A stretch of 64,000 nucleotides of DNA from Candidatus Dechloromonas phosphorivorans (GTDB lineage Bacteria > Pseudomonadota > Gammaproteobacteria > Burkholderiales > Rhodocyclaceae). The stretch spans positions 343,501 through 407,500 of the forward strand of contig JADKIP010000015.1 in assembly GCA_016721185.1 (NCBI GenBank), in the 5' to 3' direction. This document shows positions 43,358-51,981 of this stretch, piece after piece (position 1 is the stretch's first letter; the number at the start of each line of letters is the position of its first letter). The position numbers were made by a program, and so were the translations under genes. Under the pieces are notes generated by a model, which was given only the letters and a program-made list of their open reading frames with translations, did no database searches and had not been told where the DNA came from.

Positions 43358-44362
43358 TTAGAGCATCTGCTCACCACCGGCACCACCAAGAACAATCTGT
43401 CCTTCGTCAGCCAGGCGGCGAACAATCTTGAGGATTTCCTTCTGTTCCGACTCAACCTCGGACAGACGAACCGGTCCTTTGGATTCGAGATCTTCGCGCA
43501 ACATTTCTGCGGCACGTTGCGACATATTTTTGAATATCTTTTCGCGCAAATCCGGCGAGGCGCCCTTGAGGGCCAGGATGAGCGAATCGGACTGAACTTC
43601 GCGCAGGATGAGCTGAATCGAGCGATCGTCGATATCCATCAGATTCTCAAAGACAAACATCTCATCGAGAATTTTCTGGGCCAGATCCGGGTCGTATTCG
43701 CGGATGGCGTCAACGACCGAGGTTTCATTGGCGGTGCCGATGAAGTTCAGGATTTCGGCAACCGTGCGCACGCCACCCCGGGCCGAATGTTTGACGTTGG
43801 TCGAACCTGAAAGAATACGCATCATCGCCTCATTCAGTTCGCGTAATGCCGCCGGCTGAATACCTTCAAGGGTGGCGACACGCAGTACCACATCGTTACG
43901 CAGGCGCTCAGTGAAACGATTGAGAATTTCGCTGGCCTGATCGTGCTCAAGGTGCACCAGAATGGTGGCGATGATTTGCGGATGTTCATTCTTGATCAGA
44001 TCGGCAACAGTGGGTGCATCCATCCATTTCAGCCCCTCAATGCCTGAGGTTTCACCGCCCTGCAGAATGCGCGAAATGAGGTTGGATGCCTTGTCGTCTC
44101 CCAGTGCCTTGGTGAGCACCGAGCGGATGTAGTTGTCCGTATCAACGTGAACCGCCAGGCTTTCCTCGGCGATCTGATTGAACTCGTCGAGGACGGCCTC
44201 TACCTTGGTGCGCGGCACGGATTTAAGCAAAGCCATCGCATGGCCCAGTTTTTGCACCTCACGCGGACCAAGGTGCTTGAGCACTTCGGAGGCGCGATCC
44301 TCGCCTAGCGCTATCAGCAATGTAGCGCTCTTTTCCATGCCATCTTCGGGGCTAGCTGCCAC
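43358..44362 (-). CDS. fliG: Flagellar motor switch protein FliG
   Basis: Rotor torque protein of about 334 residues with N, middle and C domains. The E-H-P-Q-I-I-A-T-I-L-V-H-L motif (around 130) and the C-terminal torque helix with alternating charges (D-D-R-S-I-Q-L-I-L-R-E-V) are visible. The longest start is GTG at 44362, overlapping fliF by 11 bp; an ATG at 44338 (M-E-K-S-A-T) is an alternative. Confidence 0.96.
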   Translation of the reverse strand: MAASPEDGMEKSATLLIALGEDRASEVLKHLGPREVQKLGHAMALLKSVPRTKVEAVLDEFNQIAEESLAVHVDTDNYIRSVLTKALGDDKASNLISRILQGGETSGIEGLKWMDAPTVADLIKNEHPQIIATILVHLEHDQASEILNRFTERLRNDVVLRVATLEGIQPAALRELNEAMMRILSGSTNVKHSARGGVRTVAEILNFIGTANETSVVDAIREYDPDLAQKILDEMFVFENLMDIDDRSIQLILREVQSDSLILALKGASPDLREKIFKNMSQRAAEMLREDLESKGPVRLSEVESEQKEILKIVRRLADEGQIVLGGAGGEQML

Positions 44363-46103
44363 TTGGATCCATCCAGTCTTTAATGATGTTGGCTACCGCC
44401 TTCGGATCCGCCTCGGCAGCATCCCGCGCTTTCTGAACCTTGACGGCGTAATGATCGATCCGAACCTCGGTTGCGCCTTCTTCCTCGCCCCCGCCGGGCA
44501 GGCCACCAGCGCCGCCGAACAGGCCACCTTCTTCTGCACTTTCCTTCTCGGATTTCGCTGGCGGCTCGAACATTGTTTTGAGCGATGGCTGAATGATCTT
44601 GAAGTAAAGAAAGGCAATGATGGCAGCGATAATCAGATACTTGGCGATATCTTTGGCGTAGGAAATATTTTCCGGGTCTTTCCAGAGCGGTATTTCACTC
44701 TCACTCTTATCTACTGCGGTGAACGGTGCATTCGCTACCGAAATGGTGTCGCCACGTTCCTTGTTGAAACCCATCGCCTCGCGAACCAGTTCATTGATTT
44801 GCTTCATTTCCGCGTCAGGGATCGGTTTGCTGACCGGCTGGCCATCTTTGCCCGTTTCCCGGCGATGGTTGATCACCATTGCCGCCGACAACCGGCGAAT
44901 ATTGCCCATTGCCTGTTTCGTGTAACGGATGGTTTTGTCCACCTCGTAATTGATCGTCGCATTTTTGCTGGTGCTGATTGGCTGACCCACCGGGTTGAGC
45001 GGTGCCGTAATCCCTGCGGATTCCAGCTTACCTTGAAGTTCGCCTGGCTTTGCCGGTTTGCCGGGGGCGGCAGTTGTGCCGGTTGCTGGCTGAGTGAGCG
45101 GGGCGGTGGCAGGTACGGGGGGTTGATTGGTTAGCGCGCCGGGCACGCCACCGATGACCTGATTGATGTTGGCTGTTTCGTTATTTTGCTGGCTACGGAT
45201 ACTGGTCGTTTCCGGCGTGCTATTCGGGCGGTAGCTCTCAGCTGTTTGCTCGCTTTGCGAGAAATCGATATCGGCCGCGACTTGCACCTTGAAATTGCCA
45301 GCGCCGAGCATCGGCTTGAGGATTTCCTCAATACGAGTAATCACCCCGTTTTCAGTTTCACGCACGTACTTGAGTTGTGCCGGATCAAGTCCGGCATCCG
45401 AAAGCTTGCTCTTCAATTGCGAAAGCAAAGCGCCGTTCTGATCAATGATTGCCACATTGGCCATCGGCAGCTGCGGCACGCTGGAGGAAACCAGGTGGCC
45501 GATACCGGCGATTTGTCCGCTATCCAGTGTTCGTCCGGGGTACAGGTTAAGCATGACCGATGCGGTCGGTTTTTGCTCCTCGCGGACAAAAACGGAGGGC
45601 TTGGGAATGGCCAGATGTACCCGCGCCGCCTGCACAGCGCCGATCGACTGAATCGTCCGTGCCAACTCACCCTCAAGGCCCCGTTGATAATTTACTTGTT
45701 CGGCAAACTGGCTGGTGCCGAATTTCTGATTCTCCATCAACTCGAAACCGACCATGCCGCCCCGCGGCAACCCTTGCGACGCGAGTTTTAGCCGCACTTC
45801 ATGAACACGTTCAGCCGGCACCATCAGGGAGCCACCGTCGCTATAGCGATGTGGGGTATTTTGCGTTTCGAGGATGGCGACGATCGCGCCACCATCTTTT
45901 TCGTTCAAGTTGGAGAAAAGCACTTTCCAGTCAGGCTGGCGACTCCACAGGATGGAGCCCACAACGACCGCAATCAAGGCGGCCACGCCCACCAGAAAAA
46001 TCATCTTCTGTTGTTCACCCAGCCGGTTAAACGCTTGGCGCAAACGTTCCACAGGATTCGCATCCGGAGCCGTGCCTGCCATCGTTTCAGTGGTTGCTGC
46101 CAT
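44352..46103 (-). CDS. fliF: Flagellar MS-ring protein FliF
   Basis: 583-residue MS-ring subunit. First membrane helix about 33-56, ring-building motifs and the periplasmic region with N-Y-Q-R-G-L-E-G-E-L-A-R-T-I, a Pro/Thr/Gly-rich loop (about 315-355), second helix about 485-505 and the C-terminal FliG-binding tail. First gene of the fliFGHIJKLMNOPQR unit. fliE, usually next to fliF, is here on the other strand 2.7 kb away. Confidence 0.97.
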   Translation of the reverse strand: MAATTETMAGTAPDANPVERLRQAFNRLGEQQKMIFLVGVAALIAVVVGSILWSRQPDWKVLFSNLNEKDGGAIVAILETQNTPHRYSDGGSLMVPAERVHEVRLKLASQGLPRGGMVGFELMENQKFGTSQFAEQVNYQRGLEGELARTIQSIGAVQAARVHLAIPKPSVFVREEQKPTASVMLNLYPGRTLDSGQIAGIGHLVSSSVPQLPMANVAIIDQNGALLSQLKSKLSDAGLDPAQLKYVRETENGVITRIEEILKPMLGAGNFKVQVAADIDFSQSEQTAESYRPNSTPETTSIRSQQNNETANINQVIGGVPGALTNQPPVPATAPLTQPATGTTAAPGKPAKPGELQGKLESAGITAPLNPVGQPISTSKNATINYEVDKTIRYTKQAMGNIRRLSAAMVINHRRETGKDGQPVSKPIPDAEMKQINELVREAMGFNKERGDTISVANAPFTAVDKSESEIPLWKDPENISYAKDIAKYLIIAAIIAFLYFKIIQPSLKTMFEPPAKSEKESAEEGGLFGGAGGLPGGGEEEGATEVRIDHYAVKVQKARDAAEADPKAVANIIKDWMDPSGS

Positions 46104-46144
46104 TAATGCCCGGTTGAAATGCTGTGAAATACAAGAAGAATCAA

Positions 46145-46173
46145 TTGATAGGGCAAATTACCCTAGAAATATT
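46145..46173 (+). promoter_or_regulatory. Possible flrBC promoter with palindrome in the spacer
   Basis: In the 109-bp gap between divergent fliF and flrB, TTGATA (46145-46150) and AATATT (46168-46173) are 17 bases apart. The inverted repeat TAGGG-N7-CCCTA (46149-46165) fills the spacer, and a further CCCTATC lies at 46198-46204. This looks like an operator for a regulator controlling flrBC, possibly also fliF. No sigma-54 or sigma-28 site was found on either strand here. Confidence 0.4.
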
Positions 46174-46212
46174 TTACTATTACCGGCGCTGAATCCACCC
46201 TATCTTTTTTCA

Positions 46213-47412
46213 ATGCCCAACCTGCAGGCTAACGCCGCCACGCCCGATCCAGAAACCAAGACCGCTGAATTGCAACGGGCATTTGCCATGTTCAATCAGG
46301 TTTCGGCTGAATTGACGCAAGCATATGAGGCGTTGGAGGCGAGGGCAGCGTCGCTCACTGAACAACTGGCTATCGCCAATGGCGAGTTGCGGCGCCAATA
46401 TCAGGAAAAAGAAGCGCTCTCCGAACGCCTTTCGTCCCTGCTTGATGCGCTGCCAGCTGGGGTCGTGGTGCTTGATGCGGCAGCGCTCGTGGCGGCGGCG
46501 AACCCGGCAGCCATGGCGATGTTTGGTGCCGATATGCTGGCCCGACACTGGGGCGACATCGTGCGGGCCCATCTTGAACCCACGATGACCGTTGGTGAAT
46601 GGTTGCTTGGCTCGGGACGGGTATCGATTGCCGAGAGCGTGCTGGCCTCGGGCGGTGGAAAAATTCTGCTGGTTCATGATGTGACCGCTGCGCATCAGAT
46701 GAAAACCGAGTTGGAGCGCAGCCAGCGCCTGGCGGCAATGGGCGAAATGGCGGCTTCTCTGGCCCACCAATTACGTACGCCCCTGGCGGCCGCCTTGCTC
46801 TATGCCGCCAATCTCGGGCAGCCCGGCGTGCCGGATGAAGCGCGCGCCCGCTTTTCCGAGAAAGCCACCGGCCAACTACGCCGGCTTGAGCACCTGATTC
46901 AGGATGTGCTGCTTTTTGCCCGTGGCGAAAGTATCGGGCGTGACATCATCGTGATCAGCGATTTGCTAGCCGAAGCAGCGCAAACGGTTGAACCGCTGAT
47001 GCGCGAACATGGACTGGCATTTGCTGCGGTCGACCAGTGTTTCGAGGCAAAAATCGTCGGTAGCCGCAAAGCGCTGTTCGGCGCGCTAATCAACTTGCTG
47101 GAAAATGCGATGCAAGCGGCACCGGCAGGCGGCAAAATTTGCCTAACCGGCAAACGGCAAGGTGATCTTCTGGCAATTGGCGTGCGAGATACTGGCCCGG
47201 GGATAGCCCACGAAAATCAGGCGCGCATCTTCGAGCCATTTTTTACCACCAAGGGGCAAGGCACGGGTTTGGGTTTGGCCATCGCACTTGGCGTCGTGCG
47301 TGCGCACGGCGGCGCGATTGAGCTTTTTTCAGAACCCGGGGAAGGTGCCGAGTTTGTCATTACACTGCCGCTTGGCTCGGCAGAGAGCGGAAATGAAATT
47401 GATGGAAAATAA
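46213..47412 (+). CDS. flrB: Flagellar sensor histidine kinase FlrB/FleS
   Basis: A 399-residue soluble kinase without membrane helices. N-terminal coiled coil (about 15-75), PAS-like domain (about 78-165), dimerisation domain with the phosphorylated His in S-L-A-H-Q-L-R-T-P-L-A (about 185), and HATPase with N-L-L-E-N-A-M-Q-A, D-T-G-P-G-I and G-T-G-L-G-L-A. This is the FlrB/FleS type. I use the first ATG after the fliF gap (46213); it has no visible Shine-Dalgarno site. The stop overlaps flrC by one base (TAATG). Confidence 0.9.
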   Translation: MPNLQANAATPDPETKTAELQRAFAMFNQVSAELTQAYEALEARAASLTEQLAIANGELRRQYQEKEALSERLSSLLDALPAGVVVLDAAALVAAANPAAMAMFGADMLARHWGDIVRAHLEPTMTVGEWLLGSGRVSIAESVLASGGGKILLVHDVTAAHQMKTELERSQRLAAMGEMAASLAHQLRTPLAAALLYAANLGQPGVPDEARARFSEKATGQLRRLEHLIQDVLLFARGESIGRDIIVISDLLAEAAQTVEPLMREHGLAFAAVDQCFEAKIVGSRKALFGALINLLENAMQAAPAGGKICLTGKRQGDLLAIGVRDTGPGIAHENQARIFEPFFTTKGQGTGLGLAIALGVVRAHGGAIELFSEPGEGAEFVITLPLGSAESGNEIDGK

Positions 47413-48773
47413 TGGCTGAACATAGCTTGCCGATTTTGGTGGTTGAAGACGACCCCAGTCTGCGCGAAGCCATCGGCGACACGCTCGAACTGGCCGGGCG
47501 CCCCTATGTGGCAGTAGGTGGCGGCGAAGAGGCCTTGAAGGTATTGGCCGAGCAAGCCTTTTCGCTGGTGCTCAGCGATGTGCGCATGATGCCGATGGAT
47601 GGCATAACCCTGCTCAAGGAAATCCGCTCGCGTCTACCGCACCTGCCAGTTGTCCTGATGACGGCTTTTGCCGAAGTCGACAAAGCTGTCGACGCCATGC
47701 GTTCGGGTGCTTGTGATTTTCTGCTCAAACCCTTCGAGCCAAAGGCACTGCTGGCGCATATCAACAAATATGAGCTGCCGGAAACCGGCGAATCAGCCGG
47801 CGTGGTCGCGATCGACCTGGCCAGCCGTGAGCTTTTTGCGATGGCTCAGCGGGTGGCGCAGACGGATGCGACAGTCTTGCTCACTGGCGAGTCCGGTGTC
47901 GGCAAGGAGGTCGTGGCGCGTTTTATCCATCGCAATTCAGCCCGAAAAAATGGGCCATTCGTTGCCATCAACTGTGCCGCGATTCCTGATAGCCTTCTCG
48001 AAGCGACTCTGTTTGGCTATGAAAAAGGGGCTTTCACCGGGGCGTCGCAGGCCCAGGCCGGCAAGTTCGAGCAGGCACAGGATGGCAGCTTGCTGCTCGA
48101 TGAAGTCACCGAAATGCCGATGAGCCTGCAGGCCAAGTTGTTGCGCGTCCTGCAGGAGCGTGAGGTCGAGCGCGTTGGCGGCAAGAAACCGGTGCCCTTG
48201 AATATCCGCATTATTGCCACCTCCAATCGCGACATGGCGGAGGCGGTTGCCAAAGGAGTCTTCCGGGAAGACCTTTTTTATCGGCTCAATGTGTTTCCCG
48301 TGGCTATCCCGGCCCTGCGCCAGCGGCGTGAGGATATTCCGGCCATTGCCCGCCATTTTGTCGTCGAACACGGCGGGCGCCTCGGGCGTTCAGGCGTTTC
48401 CCTCACGCCTGCCGCCGAGGCATTGCTGTTGGCCCATCAGTGGCCAGGCAATGTGCGGGAACTGGAAAATGTGATCCAGCGCGCCTTGATCCTGTCTACT
48501 GGCCCAAATATTGGTCCTGAATATTTCAATCTGTGTTCCGGCGCAAAGCATTTGGCTGAGCCGGCGCCTACCGTATTGGCTCATCAGGCCGGGTTGTCGG
48601 ATGTTGGGAATAACGCAGACAATATGAAAAACCTGGAGCGCGAGCATATTCTGCGTACGCTGGCCGAGCTAGGCGGTTCGCGCAAACTGACCATTGAGCG
48701 CCTGGGAATATCCGAACGGACTTTGCGCTACAAATTGCAGCAGTATCGGGATGAAGGTTACTTCAAGGGCTGA
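47412..48773 (+). CDS. flrC: Sigma-54-dependent flagellar response regulator FlrC/FleR
   Basis: 453 residues: receiver domain about 1-120 with phospho-acceptor Asp in L-V-L-S-D-V-R-M-M-P-M-D-G, AAA+ domain about 130-370 with Walker A G-E-S-G-V-G-K-E and the sigma-54 contact loop G-A-F-T-G-A, and a Fis-type helix-turn-helix at the end (about 410-450). Coupled to flrB. It should activate the sigma-54 promoters before flgB and fliE. A FleQ/FlrA-type master regulator is not in the window. Confidence 0.94.
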   Translation: MAEHSLPILVVEDDPSLREAIGDTLELAGRPYVAVGGGEEALKVLAEQAFSLVLSDVRMMPMDGITLLKEIRSRLPHLPVVLMTAFAEVDKAVDAMRSGACDFLLKPFEPKALLAHINKYELPETGESAGVVAIDLASRELFAMAQRVAQTDATVLLTGESGVGKEVVARFIHRNSARKNGPFVAINCAAIPDSLLEATLFGYEKGAFTGASQAQAGKFEQAQDGSLLLDEVTEMPMSLQAKLLRVLQEREVERVGGKKPVPLNIRIIATSNRDMAEAVAKGVFREDLFYRLNVFPVAIPALRQRREDIPAIARHFVVEHGGRLGRSGVSLTPAAEALLLAHQWPGNVRELENVIQRALILSTGPNIGPEYFNLCSGAKHLAEPAPTVLAHQAGLSDVGNNADNMKNLEREHILRTLAELGGSRKLTIERLGISERTLRYKLQQYRDEGYFKG

Positions 48774-48775
48774 TT

Positions 48776-48792
48776 CTGGCCTGGAAATTGCA
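48776..48792 (+). promoter_or_regulatory. Sigma-54 promoter of fliE
   Basis: CTGGCCTGG-AAA-TTGCA matches the -24/-12 consensus YTGGCACGR-N3-TTGCW at nearly every position, including the invariant GG and GC. It begins just after the flrC stop and ends 30 bp before the fliE ATG. Confidence 0.85.
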
Positions 48793-48822
48793 TGTAATCG
48801 CCCAAAGTTTCAGGAGCTAAAA

Positions 48823-49143
48823 ATGAGCACACAAGGTATCGAACAAATGTTGAGCATGCTACGGACCTCCGCAGCGCAGGCAACAGGCAAACCGGCAGAA
48901 GCGACACCCGTCGCAGGAGCGCCTGATTTCGCCGAAGTGCTAAAAAACTCAATCAATAAAGTAAACGAAACCCAGACTCAATCAACCGCGATGGCGGAAA
49001 AGCTGGCAGCAGGCGATACCAATCAGAATTTGCATGAAGTCATGATCGCCCTGCAAACAGCCAGCGTCTCGTTCCAGGAAATGGTTCAGGTCCGCAACAA
49101 GATTGTTTCAGCCTACCAAGATGTGATGAACATGCAGGTTTAA
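48823..49143 (+). CDS. fliE: Flagellar hook-basal body protein FliE
   Basis: MS-ring/rod adapter of 106 residues. C-terminal N-L-H-E-V-M-I-A-L-Q-T-A-S-V-S-F-Q-E-M-V-Q-V-R-N-K is diagnostic. AGGAG precedes the ATG. It is transcribed apart from fliF, from its own sigma-54 promoter. Its stop codon shares bases with that of the convergent ycgR-like gene. Confidence 0.96.
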   Translation: MSTQGIEQMLSMLRTSAAQATGKPAEATPVAGAPDFAEVLKNSINKVNETQTQSTAMAEKLAAGDTNQNLHEVMIALQTASVSFQEMVQVRNKIVSAYQDVMNMQV

Positions 49144-49961
49144 TCCGCGAGGCCGGTATCTCTGGCCTTGCGCTCACGTTCGATGCGCGTGATGTAACGC
49201 TCGATAAATGCCAGGCGGGCGCCTGGTAGATTGACAAATTCGCAGCCTATACGCAGGCTGTGCTGCCCGCTTCGGTCTGACATCTCGACGCTTTTCCTGA
49301 TCCGCAAACTTACTTGTATGACCCCCTCGCCAGGAATCTCCAGGCGGCATTGCTGAAACAGAGCATCGCGCAGGAAACTTTCTCCAAGCTCGGTCGGGAC
49401 GATCAGGCAAACCCCGCCGCCGCTGATATCGGCAAGTCCAAACTCGAAAGTCTGCATTACGCCCGTCACGTCTTTTTTCGCCAGTTTGCAATGAATGGGC
49501 TGAGTGATCGGCGGTTCAAGCCGGAAAAATTCGCGGCGCTGCAAGCGCAGAATGGCTGGCGGGATTGGTGCAGATAGTACGCTCTGCCCCTCAAACTTGC
49601 TCAACTGTAATGCTGGTAGGCGAATCTGCATTTTGACGCTATCGAGATTGCCAACCAGCGTAATTTGGCGGGCGTTAGCAAATTGGGCGTTGCTCTCTTC
49701 CGCATGCTGGGGGTCAAGTAAAATCAGGCCTGCAGCCTCGTCGACCGCAACAATCGCGGTTAAAAAGAAATCTGCGCCCTCATCAAGGTAGGCCGTGAGC
49801 AAGCTACGCCGCTTGGCGAGGATGCGCAGGTAGAAAAGTATTTCGCGCAGGTTGCGGAGAAAAAACGGAGCAAACTCCTTGGGCTGATCGATTTCGAAAT
49901 CAGGAGCAATGCTGACTGGGGTAGCGCTGGACAATGGCAGTTCTTCGGCAATGGGTGTCAT
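49140..49961 (-). CDS. ycgR: YcgR-like PilZ flagellar brake protein
   Basis: About 273 residues. The N-terminal YcgR domain (about 20-135) precedes a PilZ domain with the c-di-GMP-binding R-x3-R motif (R-R-E-F-F-R) and D-I-S-G-G-G in place of D-x-S-x-x-G. YcgR proteins slow the motor when c-di-GMP is high. I use the first ATG at 49961; a TTG at 50048 would add 29 residues but has no better ribosome site. It lies downstream of the fliC-fhlB gene set. Confidence 0.88.
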   Translation of the reverse strand: MTPIAEELPLSSATPVSIAPDFEIDQPKEFAPFFLRNLREILFYLRILAKRRSLLTAYLDEGADFFLTAIVAVDEAAGLILLDPQHAEESNAQFANARQITLVGNLDSVKMQIRLPALQLSKFEGQSVLSAPIPPAILRLQRREFFRLEPPITQPIHCKLAKKDVTGVMQTFEFGLADISGGGVCLIVPTELGESFLRDALFQQCRLEIPGEGVIQVSLRIRKSVEMSDRSGQHSLRIGCEFVNLPGARLAFIERYITRIERERKARDTGLAD

Positions 49962-50102
49962 GCGAATGGGCTGGATATTTAATATCTTGATGGTAAACCA
50001 TTCGTCAGGCTCCGCGCCCAGGTTTTCTCGGTGCGCTGTAGTTCGCAATCTTTACATCGTAAAACAGGCGTTCGCTCAACCGACACGGTTTACAAATCGA
50101 AC

Positions 50103-50396
50103 TCAAATGCCAGGTGGCGGTATTTTTTCGCCATGCTCAATGCGATAAAGCCAGGCGAGTAGTTCAGCCACGGCCATGTAAAGTTGGGCCGGAATGTGTT
50201 CGTCAATGTCCACCTGCGTTAAGAGGGCGACCAGTTCCGGTGACTCATGGACAAACACCCCGTGTTCCCGGGCGCGAGCGATGATGGCTTCGGCGATTAG
50301 CCCTTTGCCCTTGGCCACAACGCGCGGTGCGGCATCGGTTTGGCTGTAGGCGAGGGCAATCGCCTCGCGGGCTGGGTCATTCCTTGGTTTCGCCAT
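50103..50396 (-). CDS. FlhB C-terminal-domain homologue (FhlB)
   Basis: A 97-residue protein matching the cytoplasmic part of FlhB downstream of the N-P-T-H site: A-I-A-L-A-Y, A-P-R-V-V-A-K-G-K-G, V-F-V-H-E-S-P-E-L and I-P-A-Q-L-Y-M-A-V-A-E-L-L-A-W-L-Y align with full-length FlhB at 14.5-15.6 kb. No membrane region and no cleavage site. Such FhlB/YlqH-type proteins are known beside FliK-like genes. The ATG at 50396 lies inside the end of the second fliK-like gene (20-bp overlap). Confidence 0.9.
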   Translation of the reverse strand: MAKPRNDPAREAIALAYSQTDAAPRVVAKGKGLIAEAIIARAREHGVFVHESPELVALLTQVDIDEHIPAQLYMAVAELLAWLYRIEHGEKIPPPGI

Positions 50397-51681
50397 GCTC
50401 AACCAGAAGTTGGGTAAGGGTAAGACCTGCAGCTTCCATCTGTCGGCCGAGCACAGAAGCGCTTTCGCGCAACCGGGCTTCGCTACTGGCTGAGTCGGCA
50501 GTCAGGGTGACGCTAACTTCGCCGGCCGGGTTCAAGCGCAAAATGGCGTCAATGCCGCCCAGCATCGGCAAGACCAGTTTTAGCCGGGTTTGCCATCGGG
50601 CGATTGCATCGTTTTCGGTTGAGCGCGCTCCATCCGGGTTCTCGCCAATTTCCCACTGCATCTGCTGGCCCGGCCAAATTTGACCCTGCCAGGCGTAATT
50701 TTGTGTCGACAGGGCATCCAGTTGCTGCTGAACAATCGGTACCAGATCACGCGGCATTGCATTCGCCGGTGCGCCAGGTTGGCTGCTTTGGGTTGCAGCC
50801 TGGGTATTTGTCGCGACATTAACCGCCTTGCCCGTATCCGGGGTTTTTGCCGCTGAATTGCCGTCGACCGCAGCAGTGTTTGTGGCGGTTGCATTTTGCT
50901 TACCTGGTTCGTCCTGCTTGATGGCGGCACCTAGCGAATTGATTGCCGCATCGTCTGGGCTTGCCCCGTTCGCAATTGTTACGGCCTCGCCGGCACTGGT
51001 AATGGTGCCGGCACCGGCACCAGCGCTGATTGCCGGTAGTGCAGCGTTGAACGTCACCGTTGGTGGCGTGATTGAAAACTTCCCTTGCGGCTCCAGTTTG
51101 AGTGCGGCTGTCGGTAACTCACCGGCTACCCAGCGAGCCTGATGCGACTCGTAGAAAACGCCACTCTTGGTCAGCGCGTCTTTCAATATGGGCGCAAGGT
51201 TTGCAGCCTGGTCAGGGAAATCATCGACCAGCGGCAAATTGCCGTTAAGCGGTGCAGGGGCGGCGCGTTTGCCTTGGTCGCTGATGCCATTAAGCAAATC
51301 CCCAATCAACTTTCCTGTCTGACTTAGTGTCGTCGCCGCTGAATCGTTAAGTTTTCCCGCCTGCTCGCCAGTTGAACGGTTGGCGACAAATGCCAGGGCA
51401 ATCTTGCCATCGTTTTCCGCAACCTCAAGCTCCAGCGTATCGCCGGCCTTGGCTGAGAACGGCAAGGCTAGGGTAATTTCCCGCTGCGCGACGATGGCGC
51501 GATAGTTGCCATTCGGCAACAGTGCCTGGATCTCCGCCAACACGCGTTGGCCGGGTACCAGATTGGATAAAACATCGGCGATCTTTTGCGCCGCAGCGAC
51601 CGGCATCGTCTGCGTATTGGTCGCCGCCTGCTGATCCGGCAGTATCTGCCGCAAACTGCTGGCAACGTCAGGCGGGATCAT
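50377..51681 (-). CDS. Second FliK-like hook-length control protein
   Basis: 434 residues with a C-terminal Flg_hook-type domain (about 340-430: L-K-L-V-L-P-M-L-G-G-I-D-A-I-L-R-L and G-E-V-S-V-T-L) and a long Ala/Thr/Asn-rich linker about 235-320. The N-terminal ~120 residues form a separate compact region. Only weakly similar to FliK in the main operon. Overlap with the FlhB-like gene suggests they act together on secretion switching. Likely known as an accessory FliK family in related genera; that is recalled, not checked. Confidence 0.82.
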   Translation of the reverse strand: MIPPDVASSLRQILPDQQAATNTQTMPVAAAQKIADVLSNLVPGQRVLAEIQALLPNGNYRAIVAQREITLALPFSAKAGDTLELEVAENDGKIALAFVANRSTGEQAGKLNDSAATTLSQTGKLIGDLLNGISDQGKRAAPAPLNGNLPLVDDFPDQAANLAPILKDALTKSGVFYESHQARWVAGELPTAALKLEPQGKFSITPPTVTFNAALPAISAGAGAGTITSAGEAVTIANGASPDDAAINSLGAAIKQDEPGKQNATATNTAAVDGNSAAKTPDTGKAVNVATNTQAATQSSQPGAPANAMPRDLVPIVQQQLDALSTQNYAWQGQIWPGQQMQWEIGENPDGARSTENDAIARWQTRLKLVLPMLGGIDAILRLNPAGEVSVTLTADSASSEARLRESASVLGRQMEAAGLTLTQLLVEHGETKE

Positions 51682-51690
51682 GCTGCGGGA

Positions 51691-51978
51691 TTAAGCTTTT
51701 GTTTCAAGGCGAGCCAGCAGGTTGCCAACGCTATCTCGCCATGGCATCAGATACTCCCGAACCGTTTGGTCGCATTGCTGAATTTGCTCAATAAGCGCCC
51801 TGATGGCCAACTGTTCGCTAATCGGAAGCGTTGATAGGATCATTTTGGGCGACTGCGAAATTAACGAGCGGCGTTCCAACTCAGTTTTTGCTAAATCATT
51901 CCAAGCCTGATCACACGCCAGGCTTGCCATGTGTTGGGAGTGCTCAAGCAAGGCTTGGTAATACGTAAGAGGGCGCAT
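51691..51978 (-). CDS. fliT: Flagellar chaperone FliT-like protein
   Basis: A 95-residue helical protein starting with Y-Y-Q-A-L-L-E-H-S. Length, helical amphipathic character and position right after fliS fit FliT, the chaperone of the filament cap FliD. Sequence similarity in this family is low, so identification is mainly positional. Confidence 0.75.
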   Translation of the reverse strand: MRPLTYYQALLEHSQHMASLACDQAWNDLAKTELERRSLISQSPKMILSTLPISEQLAIRALIEQIQQCDQTVREYLMPWRDSVGNLLARLETKA

Positions 51979-51981
51979 TAA

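Noticed and set aside
45874..46212. N-terminal extension of FlrB reaching back into fliF
   Set aside because: It is antisense to the conserved fliF start and crosses the intergenic regulatory region; no kinase-like sequence precedes 46213.
50000..50100. TAAAGATT and ACCGAGAA upstream of the ycgR-like gene as a sigma-28 promoter
   Set aside because: The spacing is 14 instead of 11 bases, too long for FliA.
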